DNA from: an uncultured Clostridium sp.
GTDB lineage: Bacteria; Bacillota; Clostridia; Peptostreptococcales; Peptostreptococcaceae
Assembly: GCA_900557165.1 (NCBI GenBank)
Contig: USRS01000001.1
Coordinates: forward strand, 30,280 to 94,279
Length of the DNA: 64,000 nucleotides
Direction: 5' to 3'
Shown: piece by piece, positions 44,285-53,644 of the stretch
How positions within the stretch are numbered: position 1 is the first letter of the stretch
Layout: every line of letters starts with the position of its first letter
Notes under the pieces: model-generated
Told to the model about the DNA's origin: nothing
Seen by the model: only the letters and a program-made list of their open reading frames with translations
The model's database searches: none
Translations under genes and position numbers: made by a program

Positions 44285-45214
44285 TTGAATTTAGATGCGA
44301 AAATATACGTTGCTGGACATAGAGGACTTGTTGGTTCAGCTATAGTGAGAAATTTAGAAGATAAGGGATATAAAAATATAATATATAGAACTCATAAAGA
44401 GTTAGATTTAACTAATCAAGAAGCTGTGAGAAGATTTTTTGAAGAAGAAAAACCTGAATATGTATTTTTAGCTGCTGCTAAAGTTGGTGGAATACATGCT
44501 AATAATACTTATCCAGCTGATTTTATATATGAAAATTTAATGATACAAAATAATGTGATAAAAGCTGCACATGATTTTGAAGTTAAGAAATTATTATTCT
44601 TAGGAAGCACCTGTATATATCCTAAAATGGCACCACAACCGATAAAAGAGGAATACTTACTTACTGGAGCATTAGAAGAAACTAATGAAGCATATGCTGT
44701 AGCTAAGATAGCAGGTCTAGAAATGTGTAAATTTTTCAAAAGACAATATGGAGATAACTTTATAAGTTGTATGCCAACTAATTTATATGGACCAAATGAT
44801 AACTTTGACTTAAAAAATTCACATGTATTGCCAGCTTTAATAAGAAAGTTCCACGAAGCTAAAGTAAATAATAGTGAAGCTGTTGAAGTTTGGGGAACGG
44901 GTACTCCGCTTAGAGAGTTCTTATATGTTGATGATATGGCAGATGCCTGTGTATTTTTAATGGAAAATTATGATGGAGAACAACATGTAAATATAGGTAC
45001 TGGTGAAGAGGTTTCTATTAGAGAGTTAGCTGAAACTGTTAAAGAAGTTGTTGGATTTGATGGTGAGTTAGTATTTAATACTGAGATGCCAGATGGAACT
45101 CCTAGAAAATTAACTACTGTTGATAAGCTACATGGTCTTGGATGGAAGCATAAAGTTAGTTTAGATAAAGGTATTAGATTAGCTTATAATTGGTTCTTAG
45201 AAAATTATAATTAG
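44285..45214 (+). CDS. fcl: GDP-L-fucose synthase
   Basis: A 309-residue SDR epimerase/reductase. [18 protein letters not shown] is the NADP site, [19 protein letters not shown] holds the catalytic Ser-Cys region, and [16 protein letters not shown] the Tyr-x3-Lys. It converts GDP-4-keto-6-deoxy-mannose to GDP-L-fucose. The TTG at 44285 is chosen over a GTG at 44276 because that GTG is part of the AGAGGTGA ribosome site. The donor is used by the fucosyltransferase encoded 18 bp downstream. Confidence 0.95.
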   Translation: MNLDAKIYVAGHRGLVGSAIVRNLEDKGYKNIIYRTHKELDLTNQEAVRRFFEEEKPEYVFLAAAKVGGIHANNTYPADFIYENLMIQNNVIKAAHDFEVKKLLFLGSTCIYPKMAPQPIKEEYLLTGALEETNEAYAVAKIAGLEMCKFFKRQYGDNFISCMPTNLYGPNDNFDLKNSHVLPALIRKFHEAKVNNSEAVEVWGTGTPLREFLYVDDMADACVFLMENYDGEQHVNIGTGEEVSIRELAETVKEVVGFDGELVFNTEMPDGTPRKLTTVDKLHGLGWKHKVSLDKGIRLAYNWFLENYN

Positions 45215-45232
45215 GATAAAGGGTGGATCAAA

Positions 45233-46105
45233 GTGATTATAGTTAGAGTAACTGGTGGATTAGGGAATCAAATGTTTCAGTATGCTATGTATAAAAGTTT
45301 AGAAAAGAAGGGAAAACTTGTTAAATTAGATTCTAAATCTTTTTATGAAACAAAAAAGGAACATAATGGATATGAATTAGAAAGAATATTTGATATTAAA
45401 CCTAACAAACCAACTAAAGAAGATTTAGAAAAATTTGATGAAAATAATATAAGCACACTATTTAAGATAAAGAGAAAATTATTTGGAGACAAAAAATTTG
45501 TATATGATACTAAAGAATATGTATTTAATAAAGATGTATACAAGTTGAAAAATTCTTATTTAAATGGATATTGGCAAAGTATCAAATATTTTGAAGGAAT
45601 TGAAAATGATATCAAAAAAGATTTTCGATTTAAAAATCAACTTGATAATAAGAATTTAGAAATTTTAAATGAGATTGAAAATAGTAATTCCATAAGTATC
45701 CATATAAGACGAGGCGATTACATGAGTCCTGAAAATTATAATATGTATGGATGTATAGCAACTCCAACATATTATAAAAAAGCTATAAAGGTAATAGAAG
45801 AAAAAGTTGAAAATCCTACATTTTTTGTTTTTTCAAATGATATGGATTGGGTTAAGAAAAATATACAAATAAATAGTCGAGTGTTTTATATAGATATAAA
45901 TAGTGGCAATGGTAGTTATAAAGATATGCAATTAATGAGTAATTGTAAGCATAATATCATTGCAAATAGTTCATTTAGCTGGTGGGGAGCATGGTTAAAT
46001 GAAAATAAAAACAAAATTGTTATAGCTCCTAAAAAATGGATTAATCGCGAAGATGTAGATTCCGATAAGATAGAGCTATTTTGTGAAGGATGGACTCTTT
46101 TATAG
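45233..46105 (+). CDS. Alpha-1,2-fucosyltransferase (GT11)
   Basis: A 290-residue GT11 enzyme starting with GTG. VTGGLGNQMFQYAMYKSL is the N-terminal motif of the family, ISIHIRRGDY (about 154-163) the GDP-fucose binding motif I, and FVFSNDMDWV and NSSFSWWGAWL the motifs II and III. GT11 members add fucose in alpha-1,2 linkage, usually to galactose, giving H-antigen-type ends. It stands directly after the GDP-fucose genes, and a GT6 gene follows the flippase. The acceptor is not provable from sequence. Confidence 0.92.
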   Translation: MIIVRVTGGLGNQMFQYAMYKSLEKKGKLVKLDSKSFYETKKEHNGYELERIFDIKPNKPTKEDLEKFDENNISTLFKIKRKLFGDKKFVYDTKEYVFNKDVYKLKNSYLNGYWQSIKYFEGIENDIKKDFRFKNQLDNKNLEILNEIENSNSISIHIRRGDYMSPENYNMYGCIATPTYYKKAIKVIEEKVENPTFFVFSNDMDWVKKNIQINSRVFYIDINSGNGSYKDMQLMSNCKHNIIANSSFSWWGAWLNENKNKIVIAPKKWINREDVDSDKIELFCEGWTLL

Positions 46106-46146
46106 AACATATAGCATAGTTTATTTTATAATCAGGAGAGAAATAG

Positions 46147-47478
46147 ATGTTTGAAAAGATAAAAAGCAAAGTTATGAATAACAACATAATAAAAAACACT
46201 ATCATTATGTTTTCAGGACAAACAGTAGCATCTGCAATTGGATTTATAAACACATTTTTAGTGCTTAAAGCAATAGGACTAGAAGGAAATGGAATAATTG
46301 CTATAGCTGCTAACTATGCAGGGATGTTTAATGGATTATTTAACTTTCAATCCTACAATGCCATGATAAAATTTGGTGCTGATGCTTTAGAAAAAAATGA
46401 TATGCCTCAATTTAAAAAATATTTAAAACAGGCTGTTTTACAAGATGTATTAACTGCAATATTAGCTTTTATAGTTGGATATATGTGTATAGATTATGTA
46501 AGTGATTTCTTTAATTGGGATTCACAAATGGTATCTTATATAAAATTATATCTATTAACAATACCATTTAATATAAGTGGTAGTATAAATGCAGTTATTA
46601 GATTAAATAATGATTTCGTAGTGGGAGCCAAGATAGGTATACAAATGACTTTAATAAAAACAGTATTGTTGCTTGTAGGTATAGTAGCTAAATTTGAATT
46701 TAAATATTATATATTACTTGAGATAATAATGAGTATAATATCTTCATCATTGTATATAAAGTCAGCAATAAAATACTTAAAATTAACTAATTGCACAGAC
46801 TTTTTAAAAGTAAAAATAGGATTTGATAAAGAATTTACAATGTTTAATATATATAATAATATAGTGTCTACTTTAGATATGCCAACTGGACAAATAACAA
46901 CACTTGTAATTAATAAGTTACTTGGAGTATCAGAAGTTGGTGTATATAATGTAATAGCTAAATTTGGAACTTTAGTTACTCAGGTAACTGGTCCTCTTAC
47001 TCAATCATTATTTCCAGAATTATCGAAAATAGTTGCGAAAGATGATGAAAAAGGAGCTTTTTTAATAGTAAAAAAAATATTTATATATACAGTAGGTGGA
47101 GGTGGAGTAGTAGCCTTATTTACTATAATATCTTATAAATTATGGCTAGGTTTATTTATTCCAGCTACATTTGAAAATGGTGTATTAATGAGTCTGTATG
47201 TAATATATATTACGGTGACAAGTGCTGTTGCAGGGATACATTTACTGTTTGTTTGTTTAAATTTGGTTAGATACAACGTACCTATAGTAGCTATATGTAA
47301 TGCCATATATCTGGGATTACTATATATACTAGCTATTAAATTTAGATTATTTGGAATAATAATGGCACTGATAATACAAGCCGTTATGGTAGCAATGATA
47401 AAATACAGCATAATGAAGAGGAATATAAAAGATGAGCAAAATGAAGAATATAGCAATACTTTATATATGTACAGGTAA
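46147..47478 (+). CDS. wzx: Wzx-type oligosaccharide flippase
   Basis: A 443-residue membrane protein of the MOP/Polysacc_synt superfamily with about 12 segments. The N-terminus MFEKIKSKVMNN precedes NTIIMFSGQTVASAIGFINT, the usual first helix; VYNVIAKFGTLVTQVTGPL is the seventh-helix region. It flips the undecaprenyl-linked repeat unit to the EpsG-type polymerase. The C-terminus overlaps the GT6 gene start by 47 bp. Confidence 0.9.
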   Translation: MFEKIKSKVMNNNIIKNTIIMFSGQTVASAIGFINTFLVLKAIGLEGNGIIAIAANYAGMFNGLFNFQSYNAMIKFGADALEKNDMPQFKKYLKQAVLQDVLTAILAFIVGYMCIDYVSDFFNWDSQMVSYIKLYLLTIPFNISGSINAVIRLNNDFVVGAKIGIQMTLIKTVLLLVGIVAKFEFKYYILLEIIMSIISSSLYIKSAIKYLKLTNCTDFLKVKIGFDKEFTMFNIYNNIVSTLDMPTGQITTLVINKLLGVSEVGVYNVIAKFGTLVTQVTGPLTQSLFPELSKIVAKDDEKGAFLIVKKIFIYTVGGGGVVALFTIISYKLWLGLFIPATFENGVLMSLYVIYITVTSAVAGIHLLFVCLNLVRYNVPIVAICNAIYLGLLYILAIKFRLFGIIMALIIQAVMVAMIKYSIMKRNIKDEQNEEYSNTLYMYR

Positions 47479-48211
47479 ATATGATATATTCTGGGAGGAT
47501 TTCTATAAAACATCTGAAAAATATTTTTTAAATAATAGTGAAAAGCACTATTTTGTTTTTACAGATGCACAATCAATTTATGATGAAAATTGTGATAGAG
47601 TACATAAGATATATCAAAAAACATTAGGATGGCCTTATAACACATTGATGAGATTTAATATGTTTAAAGGAATTGAAGAAAAACTAAAAGAATTTGATTA
47701 TATATTTTTCTTAAATGCAAATATGCTATTTGTAGATTATGTAGGAGAAGAAATATTACCGAAAGAAGAAGGTTTATTAGTAGCAAAACATCCAGCATTT
47801 TATGACAAAGATGTTGATGAATATCCATATGATAGAAATGAAAAATCTTTAGCGTATATACCTTATGGACAAGGAGACGTATATGTTCAAGGAGCATTTA
47901 ATGGTGGTAAAAGTAGAGACTTTTTACAACTTATAAATGAATTAGATAAAAATATAAATATAGATTTAGATAATGATGTAATAGCACTATGGCATGATGA
48001 ATCACAGCTTAACAGATATATTATAGGAAAAGAATACAAACTTCTTGATCCTGGCTATATATACCCAGAAGGATGGGATTTACCATTTAAAGCAAAAATT
48101 ATAGGCCGAGATAAAAGCAAATGGGGGGGGCATCAAGATTTAAGAGGTATAAAAGAACCTACATTTATAGAAAAATTAAAAGGTAAAATTACTACTATAT
48201 TTAGTAAATAA
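47432..48211 (+). CDS. Glycosyltransferase family 6 (ABO-type alpha-1,3-transferase family)
   Basis: A 259-residue protein of GT6, the family of histo-blood-group A and B transferases. IAILYICTGKYDIFW starts the domain, LGWPYNTLMRFNMF, LVAKHPAFY, VQGAFNGG and LWHDESQLNRY are conserved. The metal-binding DXD of animal enzymes is replaced by N95-A96-N97 (FFLNANMLF), as in bacterial GT6 enzymes that work without metal. Known members transfer Gal or GalNAc alpha-1,3 onto Gal that carries an alpha-1,2 fucose. The GT11 gene two positions upstream would make that acceptor. The start at 47432 overlaps wzx; a second in-frame Met at 47441 is possible. Confidence 0.88.
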   Translation: MSKMKNIAILYICTGKYDIFWEDFYKTSEKYFLNNSEKHYFVFTDAQSIYDENCDRVHKIYQKTLGWPYNTLMRFNMFKGIEEKLKEFDYIFFLNANMLFVDYVGEEILPKEEGLLVAKHPAFYDKDVDEYPYDRNEKSLAYIPYGQGDVYVQGAFNGGKSRDFLQLINELDKNINIDLDNDVIALWHDESQLNRYIIGKEYKLLDPGYIYPEGWDLPFKAKIIGRDKSKWGGHQDLRGIKEPTFIEKLKGKITTIFSK

Positions 48212-48239
48212 GGAGTAGTCATATATTGGAGGAATTAAA

Positions 48240-49187
48240 TTGATAAAAAAACTATTTAGTAAATATAGATTAGCTATATGGGGGATAAGTATATATGATG
48301 CTAAAGGTCCATTTCATATAACTAATAAAAGAGATAAAAAAAATCCAGTATTAACATATAAAGATGTTACAGACTGTGATGCACAGTTTATTGCAGACCC
48401 ATTCATGATAAAATATGAAGATTTATGGTATATGTTTTTTGAAATATATGATGAAGCGAGACAAACAGGTGTAATTGGAATGGCTACTAGTGCTGATGGT
48501 TATGATTGGAAATACGATAAAGTTGTACTCGAAGAAGATTTTCACTTATCTTATCCATATGTCTTTGAATATAATGGGAAAATCTATATGATGCCTGAAA
48601 CAGGACAATCAAATTATATAAAAATATATGAAGCAGAAAACTTCCCTTATGGATGGAAATGTATAAAAAATATAATAGAAGGAGAATTTCTTGATTCTTC
48701 ATTATTTTCTTATGATGATAAACTGTGGATACTTACTAATAAACTAAGTGAAAATAAAAGAAGCCTAAGTTTGTTTTATTCACATAATTTAATGGATGGA
48801 TGGATAGAACATCCACAAAGTCCATTAATTGAAAACGATCAAAGGTCAATGAGACCAGCAGGCAGAGTTGTTGTAGATGATAACAAAATAATAAGATACT
48901 CACAAGATGGAATCGATTATTATGGAAAGCTTATAAGAGCTTATGAAATAACTAAACTTACAACAACAGAATATGAAGAAAAAGAACTTGGTATTATAGG
49001 CGAAAATTCTAATATAGAAGATTCTTGGAATAAAGATGGAATGCATACTATAGACATGCATAAATTAAAAGATAAAGAGTGGATTGCCGTGGTAGATGGT
49101 CATTATTTTAAAGATGTAAATGTAGTATATCAAAAATTAAAATATGCTTTCTTAAGCAAATTTGGAAAACATAAAGGTAGATTGTAG
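48240..49187 (+). CDS. Five-bladed beta-propeller protein, GH43/GINT1-like
   Basis: A 315-residue protein starting with TTG (GGAGG 7 nt upstream). DAQFIADPFMIKYEDLWYMF and YPYVFEYNGKIYMMPETG are typical of the propeller domain shared by GH43-like enzymes and of glucosamine inositolphosphorylceramide transferase N-terminal domains. Such proteins appear in capsule loci but their reaction is not known; a transferase role on a sugar or inositol-like acceptor has been suggested for the eukaryotic relatives. No signal peptide, so it works in the cytoplasm. Confidence 0.65.
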   Translation: MIKKLFSKYRLAIWGISIYDAKGPFHITNKRDKKNPVLTYKDVTDCDAQFIADPFMIKYEDLWYMFFEIYDEARQTGVIGMATSADGYDWKYDKVVLEEDFHLSYPYVFEYNGKIYMMPETGQSNYIKIYEAENFPYGWKCIKNIIEGEFLDSSLFSYDDKLWILTNKLSENKRSLSLFYSHNLMDGWIEHPQSPLIENDQRSMRPAGRVVVDDNKIIRYSQDGIDYYGKLIRAYEITKLTTTEYEEKELGIIGENSNIEDSWNKDGMHTIDMHKLKDKEWIAVVDGHYFKDVNVVYQKLKYAFLSKFGKHKGRL

Positions 49188-49195
49188 GGGGAAGT

Positions 49196-50605
49196 ATGTT
49201 ATTTAGTTCTTATGAATTTTTATTTTGTTTTTTACCTATAACGATTATTGGATATTATTTAATACTAAATGCTAAAAAAGTAAATATGGCTAGAGTTTGG
49301 CTAGTTATAGCATCTCTTTTCTTCTATGGATGGTTTAATATAAAGTATTTACCAATAATAATTATATCTATACTAATTAATTTTGTTATAGGTAAATGTA
49401 TAAAAAAAGAAGATAAACATAAAAAAATATATTTTATAATTGGATCAATATTCAATGTAGGATTATTATGTTATTTTAAATACTATGACTTTTTCGTTGA
49501 AAATGTAAATATACTATTTAAAACTAACTGGACATTAAAACATTTATTATTACCGCTTGGAATAAGTTTTTTCTCATTCCAACAGTTATCTTACTTAATA
49601 GATGTATATAAAGGAGAAACTAAAGATTATAGTTTACTTAACTTTTCTTTATTTGTAACATTTTTCCCACAATTAATAGCAGGACCTATAGTACTTCATA
49701 GCGAAATAATGCCACAGTTTGATGATAAAGAAAAGCAAAAATTAAATTGGGACAATATAGCTTCTGGCATATTTATGTTTAGTATGGGATTTTTCAAAAA
49801 ATTAGTTATAGCAGATAGTTTTGCTATATGGGCAACAAATGGATTTGATAGTATATCTAGCTTAACATTTTATCAAGCGTGGTTTATATCACTATCATAT
49901 ACAATACAAATATATTTTGACTTTAGTGGATATAGTGATATGGCAGTTGGTATAGGAAAAATATTTAATATTGATTTACCGGCAAACTTCTTATCACCAT
50001 ATAAAGCAACTAGTATATCAGAGTTTTGGAGAAGATGGCATATAACTTTAGGTAGAGCTTTATCTACATATGTATATAAACCACTAGGAGGAAATAGAAA
50101 GGGAAGAGTTAAAACATATATAAATTTATTATTAACTTTTTTAGTAAGTGGTTTATGGCATGGAGCTGCATGGACATTTGTATTTTGGGGACTTTTACAT
50201 GGTATAGCTTCTGTGATAGATAGATTGTTTAGAGATAATAATTGGAAGATTAACAAATATGTAAGTTGGATTTTAACATTTATGTTTGTAAATTGTGCAT
50301 GGGTATTCTTTAGAGCCACTACTTTTGAAAGAGCTTTTGAAATACTTACAGCAATGTTTAGCGTTCCATCAGGAGGTGTGCTTAACATGGCAGGAATAAT
50401 TACAAACGGAAGTATAATAATAATTGGGCTAGTTTATATATTATTAGTTATATCATTAGTTGTAACTTTAAGTTTTAAAAATACTTATGAATTAGCAGAA
50501 ACTTTTGATTATACAACAATAAATACAGTATATGTAGTTATATTAATGGTGGTTGGAATAAGTTTCATGCCAAGAATAAGTCCATTTATATATTTCAATT
50601 TCTAA
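49196..50605 (+). CDS. MBOAT-family O-acyltransferase (AlgI/DltB-like)
   Basis: A 469-residue membrane protein with about 11 segments. GISFFSFQQLSYLIDVYKGE, FFPQLIAGPIV, SEFWRRWHITLGR and SGLWHGAAWTFVFWGLLHG are the MBOAT signatures, with the catalytic His in WHGA. It moves acyl groups across the membrane to the outside polysaccharide. It works with the AlgJ/DltD-like protein encoded 12 bp downstream. Confidence 0.92.
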   Translation: MLFSSYEFLFCFLPITIIGYYLILNAKKVNMARVWLVIASLFFYGWFNIKYLPIIIISILINFVIGKCIKKEDKHKKIYFIIGSIFNVGLLCYFKYYDFFVENVNILFKTNWTLKHLLLPLGISFFSFQQLSYLIDVYKGETKDYSLLNFSLFVTFFPQLIAGPIVLHSEIMPQFDDKEKQKLNWDNIASGIFMFSMGFFKKLVIADSFAIWATNGFDSISSLTFYQAWFISLSYTIQIYFDFSGYSDMAVGIGKIFNIDLPANFLSPYKATSISEFWRRWHITLGRALSTYVYKPLGGNRKGRVKTYINLLLTFLVSGLWHGAAWTFVFWGLLHGIASVIDRLFRDNNWKINKYVSWILTFMFVNCAWVFFRATTFERAFEILTAMFSVPSGGVLNMAGIITNGSIIIIGLVYILLVISLVVTLSFKNTYELAETFDYTTINTVYVVILMVVGISFMPRISPFIYFNF

Positions 50606-50617
50606 GGAGGATATACA

Positions 50618-51721
50618 TTGGATACAACATATGTACAAGTTAAAGCAAAGGAAAGAGAAAATACGGCTAAAAAGTGGATAATAAAAACGTTTATATCACT
50701 TATTAGTATGATGTTAATTATAGGTATAATAATTTATAAAGTAGATCCTTTTATGTATTATAGATTACCTGAAACTAATAATTACAAATTTGATCAACAA
50801 TACTGTAATGCAGGAATATTAAAAAATGCTGATTATGATAGTGCTATAGTAGGATCATCTATGGTTCACTTATTTGACCCACAGGTGGCGAGAGATACTA
50901 TGGGTATAAATCCTGCAAAATTATCTTGGGGTGGTGCAAGACCAAATGACTTAAATTATTTGGTTAATGAAGCTATTAAATATAGAGATGCAAAAACATT
51001 CTTATTTGCATTTGATTTATTATTTTTTGATTCAAATACTACTGATACATCATTTGAAAGACCTGAATATCTTCACGATGATAACAAGTTAAATGATATT
51101 AAGTATTTATTCAATACAAAAACTTATACAAGTACAGCTTATGTTATGGCAAAGAAGATATTAGGTATACAGCAAGAGTCTTTTGATATAGATGCTATAC
51201 ATACAGCAGGATATGCAACAGAAAGATTTGAAAAAGAAAGTGCTCTTAATTATTATGATATGAAAATTGAAAGCAATAAAGAAAGAAAGATTCCAACTCA
51301 AGAAGAAAAAGAAATATCCTTAAAAAGAATGAAAGAAAATTTACATGTAAAAATACTTTCATTGTTTGAAGAAAATCCTCAAAGAGATTTTTATGTATTT
51401 TTCCCTCCAATATCAATATTACTTTGGGAGGCTGAAAAGGAATATTCTACAGATATTATGCTTGAATTTAAAGAATATGCCATAAAAGAAATGTTAAATT
51501 ATGATAATGTAAAATTGTATGATTTTCAAAATCTAGATGATATAGTTTTGAACTTGGATAATTACAAAGACACTATACATTACAGTTCAGAAATTTGTGA
51601 TGAGATAATAAGAAATATAAGTGAAGATAAAAATCTTATAACAAAAGAAAATTATAAAGAAAAAGTTCAATATTTAAGAAATATGATAAATCAATTTGAT
51701 ATTTCTCAATATGACAGATAG
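50618..51721 (+). CDS. AlgJ/DltD-like acetylation partner (SGNH-type)
   Basis: A 367-residue protein starting with TTG. One N-terminal membrane segment (about residues 22-42) anchors an outside domain. IVGSSMVHLF holds the SGNH-type Ser (block I), and DTIHYSSEICDEII near the C-terminus gives the Asp-x2-His pair. It likely finishes the transfer of acetate from the MBOAT protein to the glycan. The gene is followed by GT2 after 10 bp. Confidence 0.8.
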   Translation: MDTTYVQVKAKERENTAKKWIIKTFISLISMMLIIGIIIYKVDPFMYYRLPETNNYKFDQQYCNAGILKNADYDSAIVGSSMVHLFDPQVARDTMGINPAKLSWGGARPNDLNYLVNEAIKYRDAKTFLFAFDLLFFDSNTTDTSFERPEYLHDDNKLNDIKYLFNTKTYTSTAYVMAKKILGIQQESFDIDAIHTAGYATERFEKESALNYYDMKIESNKERKIPTQEEKEISLKRMKENLHVKILSLFEENPQRDFYVFFPPISILLWEAEKEYSTDIMLEFKEYAIKEMLNYDNVKLYDFQNLDDIVLNLDNYKDTIHYSSEICDEIIRNISEDKNLITKENYKEKVQYLRNMINQFDISQYDR

Positions 51722-51731
51722 GAGTACATTT

Positions 51732-52793
51732 ATGGTAGAAGTAAGCGTAGTTGTGCCTATATATAATGCAGGTAAAAAATTAGATAAATGTATAAAATCA
51801 ATATTAAATCAAACATTTAAAGATTTTGAATTGATATTAGTAAATGATGGGTCTACTGACAATAGTATTAAGATATGTCGAAAATATGAATTGAGGGATA
51901 GTAGAGTAAAAGTTATTGATAAAGAAAATGAAGGTTCTATAGCAACTAGAAATTTAGGTATAAAAAAGTCTATAGGTAATTATATAACTTTTGTAGATGC
52001 TGATGATTATATATCTTTAGATGCCATAGAAAAACTTTATAAAGATGTAAAAGAAATGGATTTAGATATCGTAGTATGCAATACCTATAAAGTAATAGGT
52101 GATAGAGCTATAATAAAACAATCTAATAATAGTCATTATTTTTCAAAAAATATGATATATGAAGGCGATGATATAAAGGATAAATTAGCAGAAGCTTATT
52201 TACATGGTCATCCATTTCCAGCATCTATTCACTCGAAGCTATATAAGAAAGAGCTACTATTAAATAGTGGGAAATACTTAGATAGAATAAAGTTTTTAGG
52301 GGATGATCTTTATTATAATCTAGAAATGTTTTTAAAAGCTAAAAAGGTAAAAGTGATAAGTGAACCACTTTATTATTATAGAACAGGTGGATTTACAAGT
52401 AAATATATGCCATATCATTTTTATGACATTGTTAATGGATATGAAATTCAAAAAGAGGTTATAGAGCAGTATTATATGGATACAAAAGAAGAGAGTTATA
52501 AAGGTATAAGCATTATGTTGCTTAATTCATTAAAAACTAGCTTATATAATGTAAATAATAGTGATTTAATGGAAAAAGAAATAAAATCATTAATAGAAAG
52601 TTATGTAAATAATCCAAGTATAATAGAAGCATCAAAGGATAAGGGATCTATAGAATATTTTGATAAACAATATTTAGATGCAATATTAAATAAAAATATA
52701 GGTTATTTATACAAATTAGGTAAGGAAGCTAAAAATAAGCAGAAGTTTAAATCAATATTAATAAATTTAGCAACTAAATCCAATTTATTTTAG
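51732..52793 (+). CDS. Glycosyltransferase family 2
   Basis: A 353-residue GT-A enzyme with SVVVPIYNAGKKLDKCIKSI, LILVNDGSTDNSIKIC and the metal site FVDADDYIS. The Met at 51732 is chosen because AGGAG is 7 nt upstream; an in-frame ATG at 51696 would lie within the preceding gene. It is similar in length and layout to the GT2 at 42119. Confidence 0.85.
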   Translation: MVEVSVVVPIYNAGKKLDKCIKSILNQTFKDFELILVNDGSTDNSIKICRKYELRDSRVKVIDKENEGSIATRNLGIKKSIGNYITFVDADDYISLDAIEKLYKDVKEMDLDIVVCNTYKVIGDRAIIKQSNNSHYFSKNMIYEGDDIKDKLAEAYLHGHPFPASIHSKLYKKELLLNSGKYLDRIKFLGDDLYYNLEMFLKAKKVKVISEPLYYYRTGGFTSKYMPYHFYDIVNGYEIQKEVIEQYYMDTKEESYKGISIMLLNSLKTSLYNVNNSDLMEKEIKSLIESYVNNPSIIEASKDKGSIEYFDKQYLDAILNKNIGYLYKLGKEAKNKQKFKSILINLATKSNLF

Positions 52794-52825
52794 ACTATTG
52801 TTATATATAAATGGGGGAGGAGTTA

Positions 52826-53635
52826 ATGAAAAAATCACAAAAAAATGTGTTTAGTATAATTTTGTTTTTAGCTTTGGTTTTTATAATAACATATACATAT
52901 ATAGACAACAATAGAATTAATATTGTACAAGAAGAAGTCGTAATAAACAACTTACCATCTGAATTTGAAGGATTTAAAATTCTTCAAATTTCAGATTTGC
53001 ATGGAAAATCATTTGGAAAATTACAAAAACACCTTAGTGAAAAAATCAATAGCATTGATTATGATATTATAGCAATAACAGGGGATATGAAAGATGTACA
53101 TAGTGATAATATAGATCCATTTATAAATTTATTAAAAAACATAAAAAATAAAGAAAATATCTTTTATGTACCAGGAAATACAGATTTAGATATTTTTAAT
53201 GATGAAATAGAAAGTAATGGATGTAAAATTTTAGAAGATGCTTATAAGTTAAAACGTAATAACGAGTGTATAGAAATTGCTAAATTTGATCCAGTAAAAA
53301 TATATAATAACAATAATGTAAGGATAGGGTTATTTCATTATCCTATGACCTTGGATGATTATAATAAAGAAGAATATGATTTAATACTAAGTGGACATTA
53401 TCATGGTGGACAGATAAGAATACCATTTTATGGGGCTTTATTTATACCACATATAAATGGAGGAAAAATATTTCCACAACAAGATGAAGTTAGTGGACTT
53501 AAAGACTATGGATTGTTTAAACAATATACTAGCAAAGGTTTAGGATCAAACTTTTATTTTAAATTATTCCAATTTAGAATATTTAACACACCTGAAATTA
53601 ATGTTATCAAATTGACTAGTGCTAAAAGTAATTAG
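52826..53635 (+). CDS. Membrane-anchored metallophosphoesterase
   Basis: A 269-residue paralogue of the protein at 1496. One N-terminal anchor (about residues 8-25) is followed by LQISDLHG, ITGDMKD, PGNTDLD, GLFHYPMT and LSGHYHGGQIRIPF. The usual GNHD/E reads GNTD, exactly as in the other copy. Its place among polysaccharide genes suggests it may act on an undecaprenyl-linked or nucleotide substrate at the membrane. The start at 52826 follows GGAGG; the ATG at 52811 is part of that site. Confidence 0.8.
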   Translation: MKKSQKNVFSIILFLALVFIITYTYIDNNRINIVQEEVVINNLPSEFEGFKILQISDLHGKSFGKLQKHLSEKINSIDYDIIAITGDMKDVHSDNIDPFINLLKNIKNKENIFYVPGNTDLDIFNDEIESNGCKILEDAYKLKRNNECIEIAKFDPVKIYNNNNVRIGLFHYPMTLDDYNKEEYDLILSGHYHGGQIRIPFYGALFIPHINGGKIFPQQDEVSGLKDYGLFKQYTSKGLGSNFYFKLFQFRIFNTPEINVIKLTSAKSN

Positions 53636-53644
53636 GGAGAAATA

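Noticed and set aside
49873-50388. Minus-strand ORF of 171 codons
   Set aside because: Lies wholly inside the MBOAT gene, whose catalytic motifs are intact; no start signal or family pattern.
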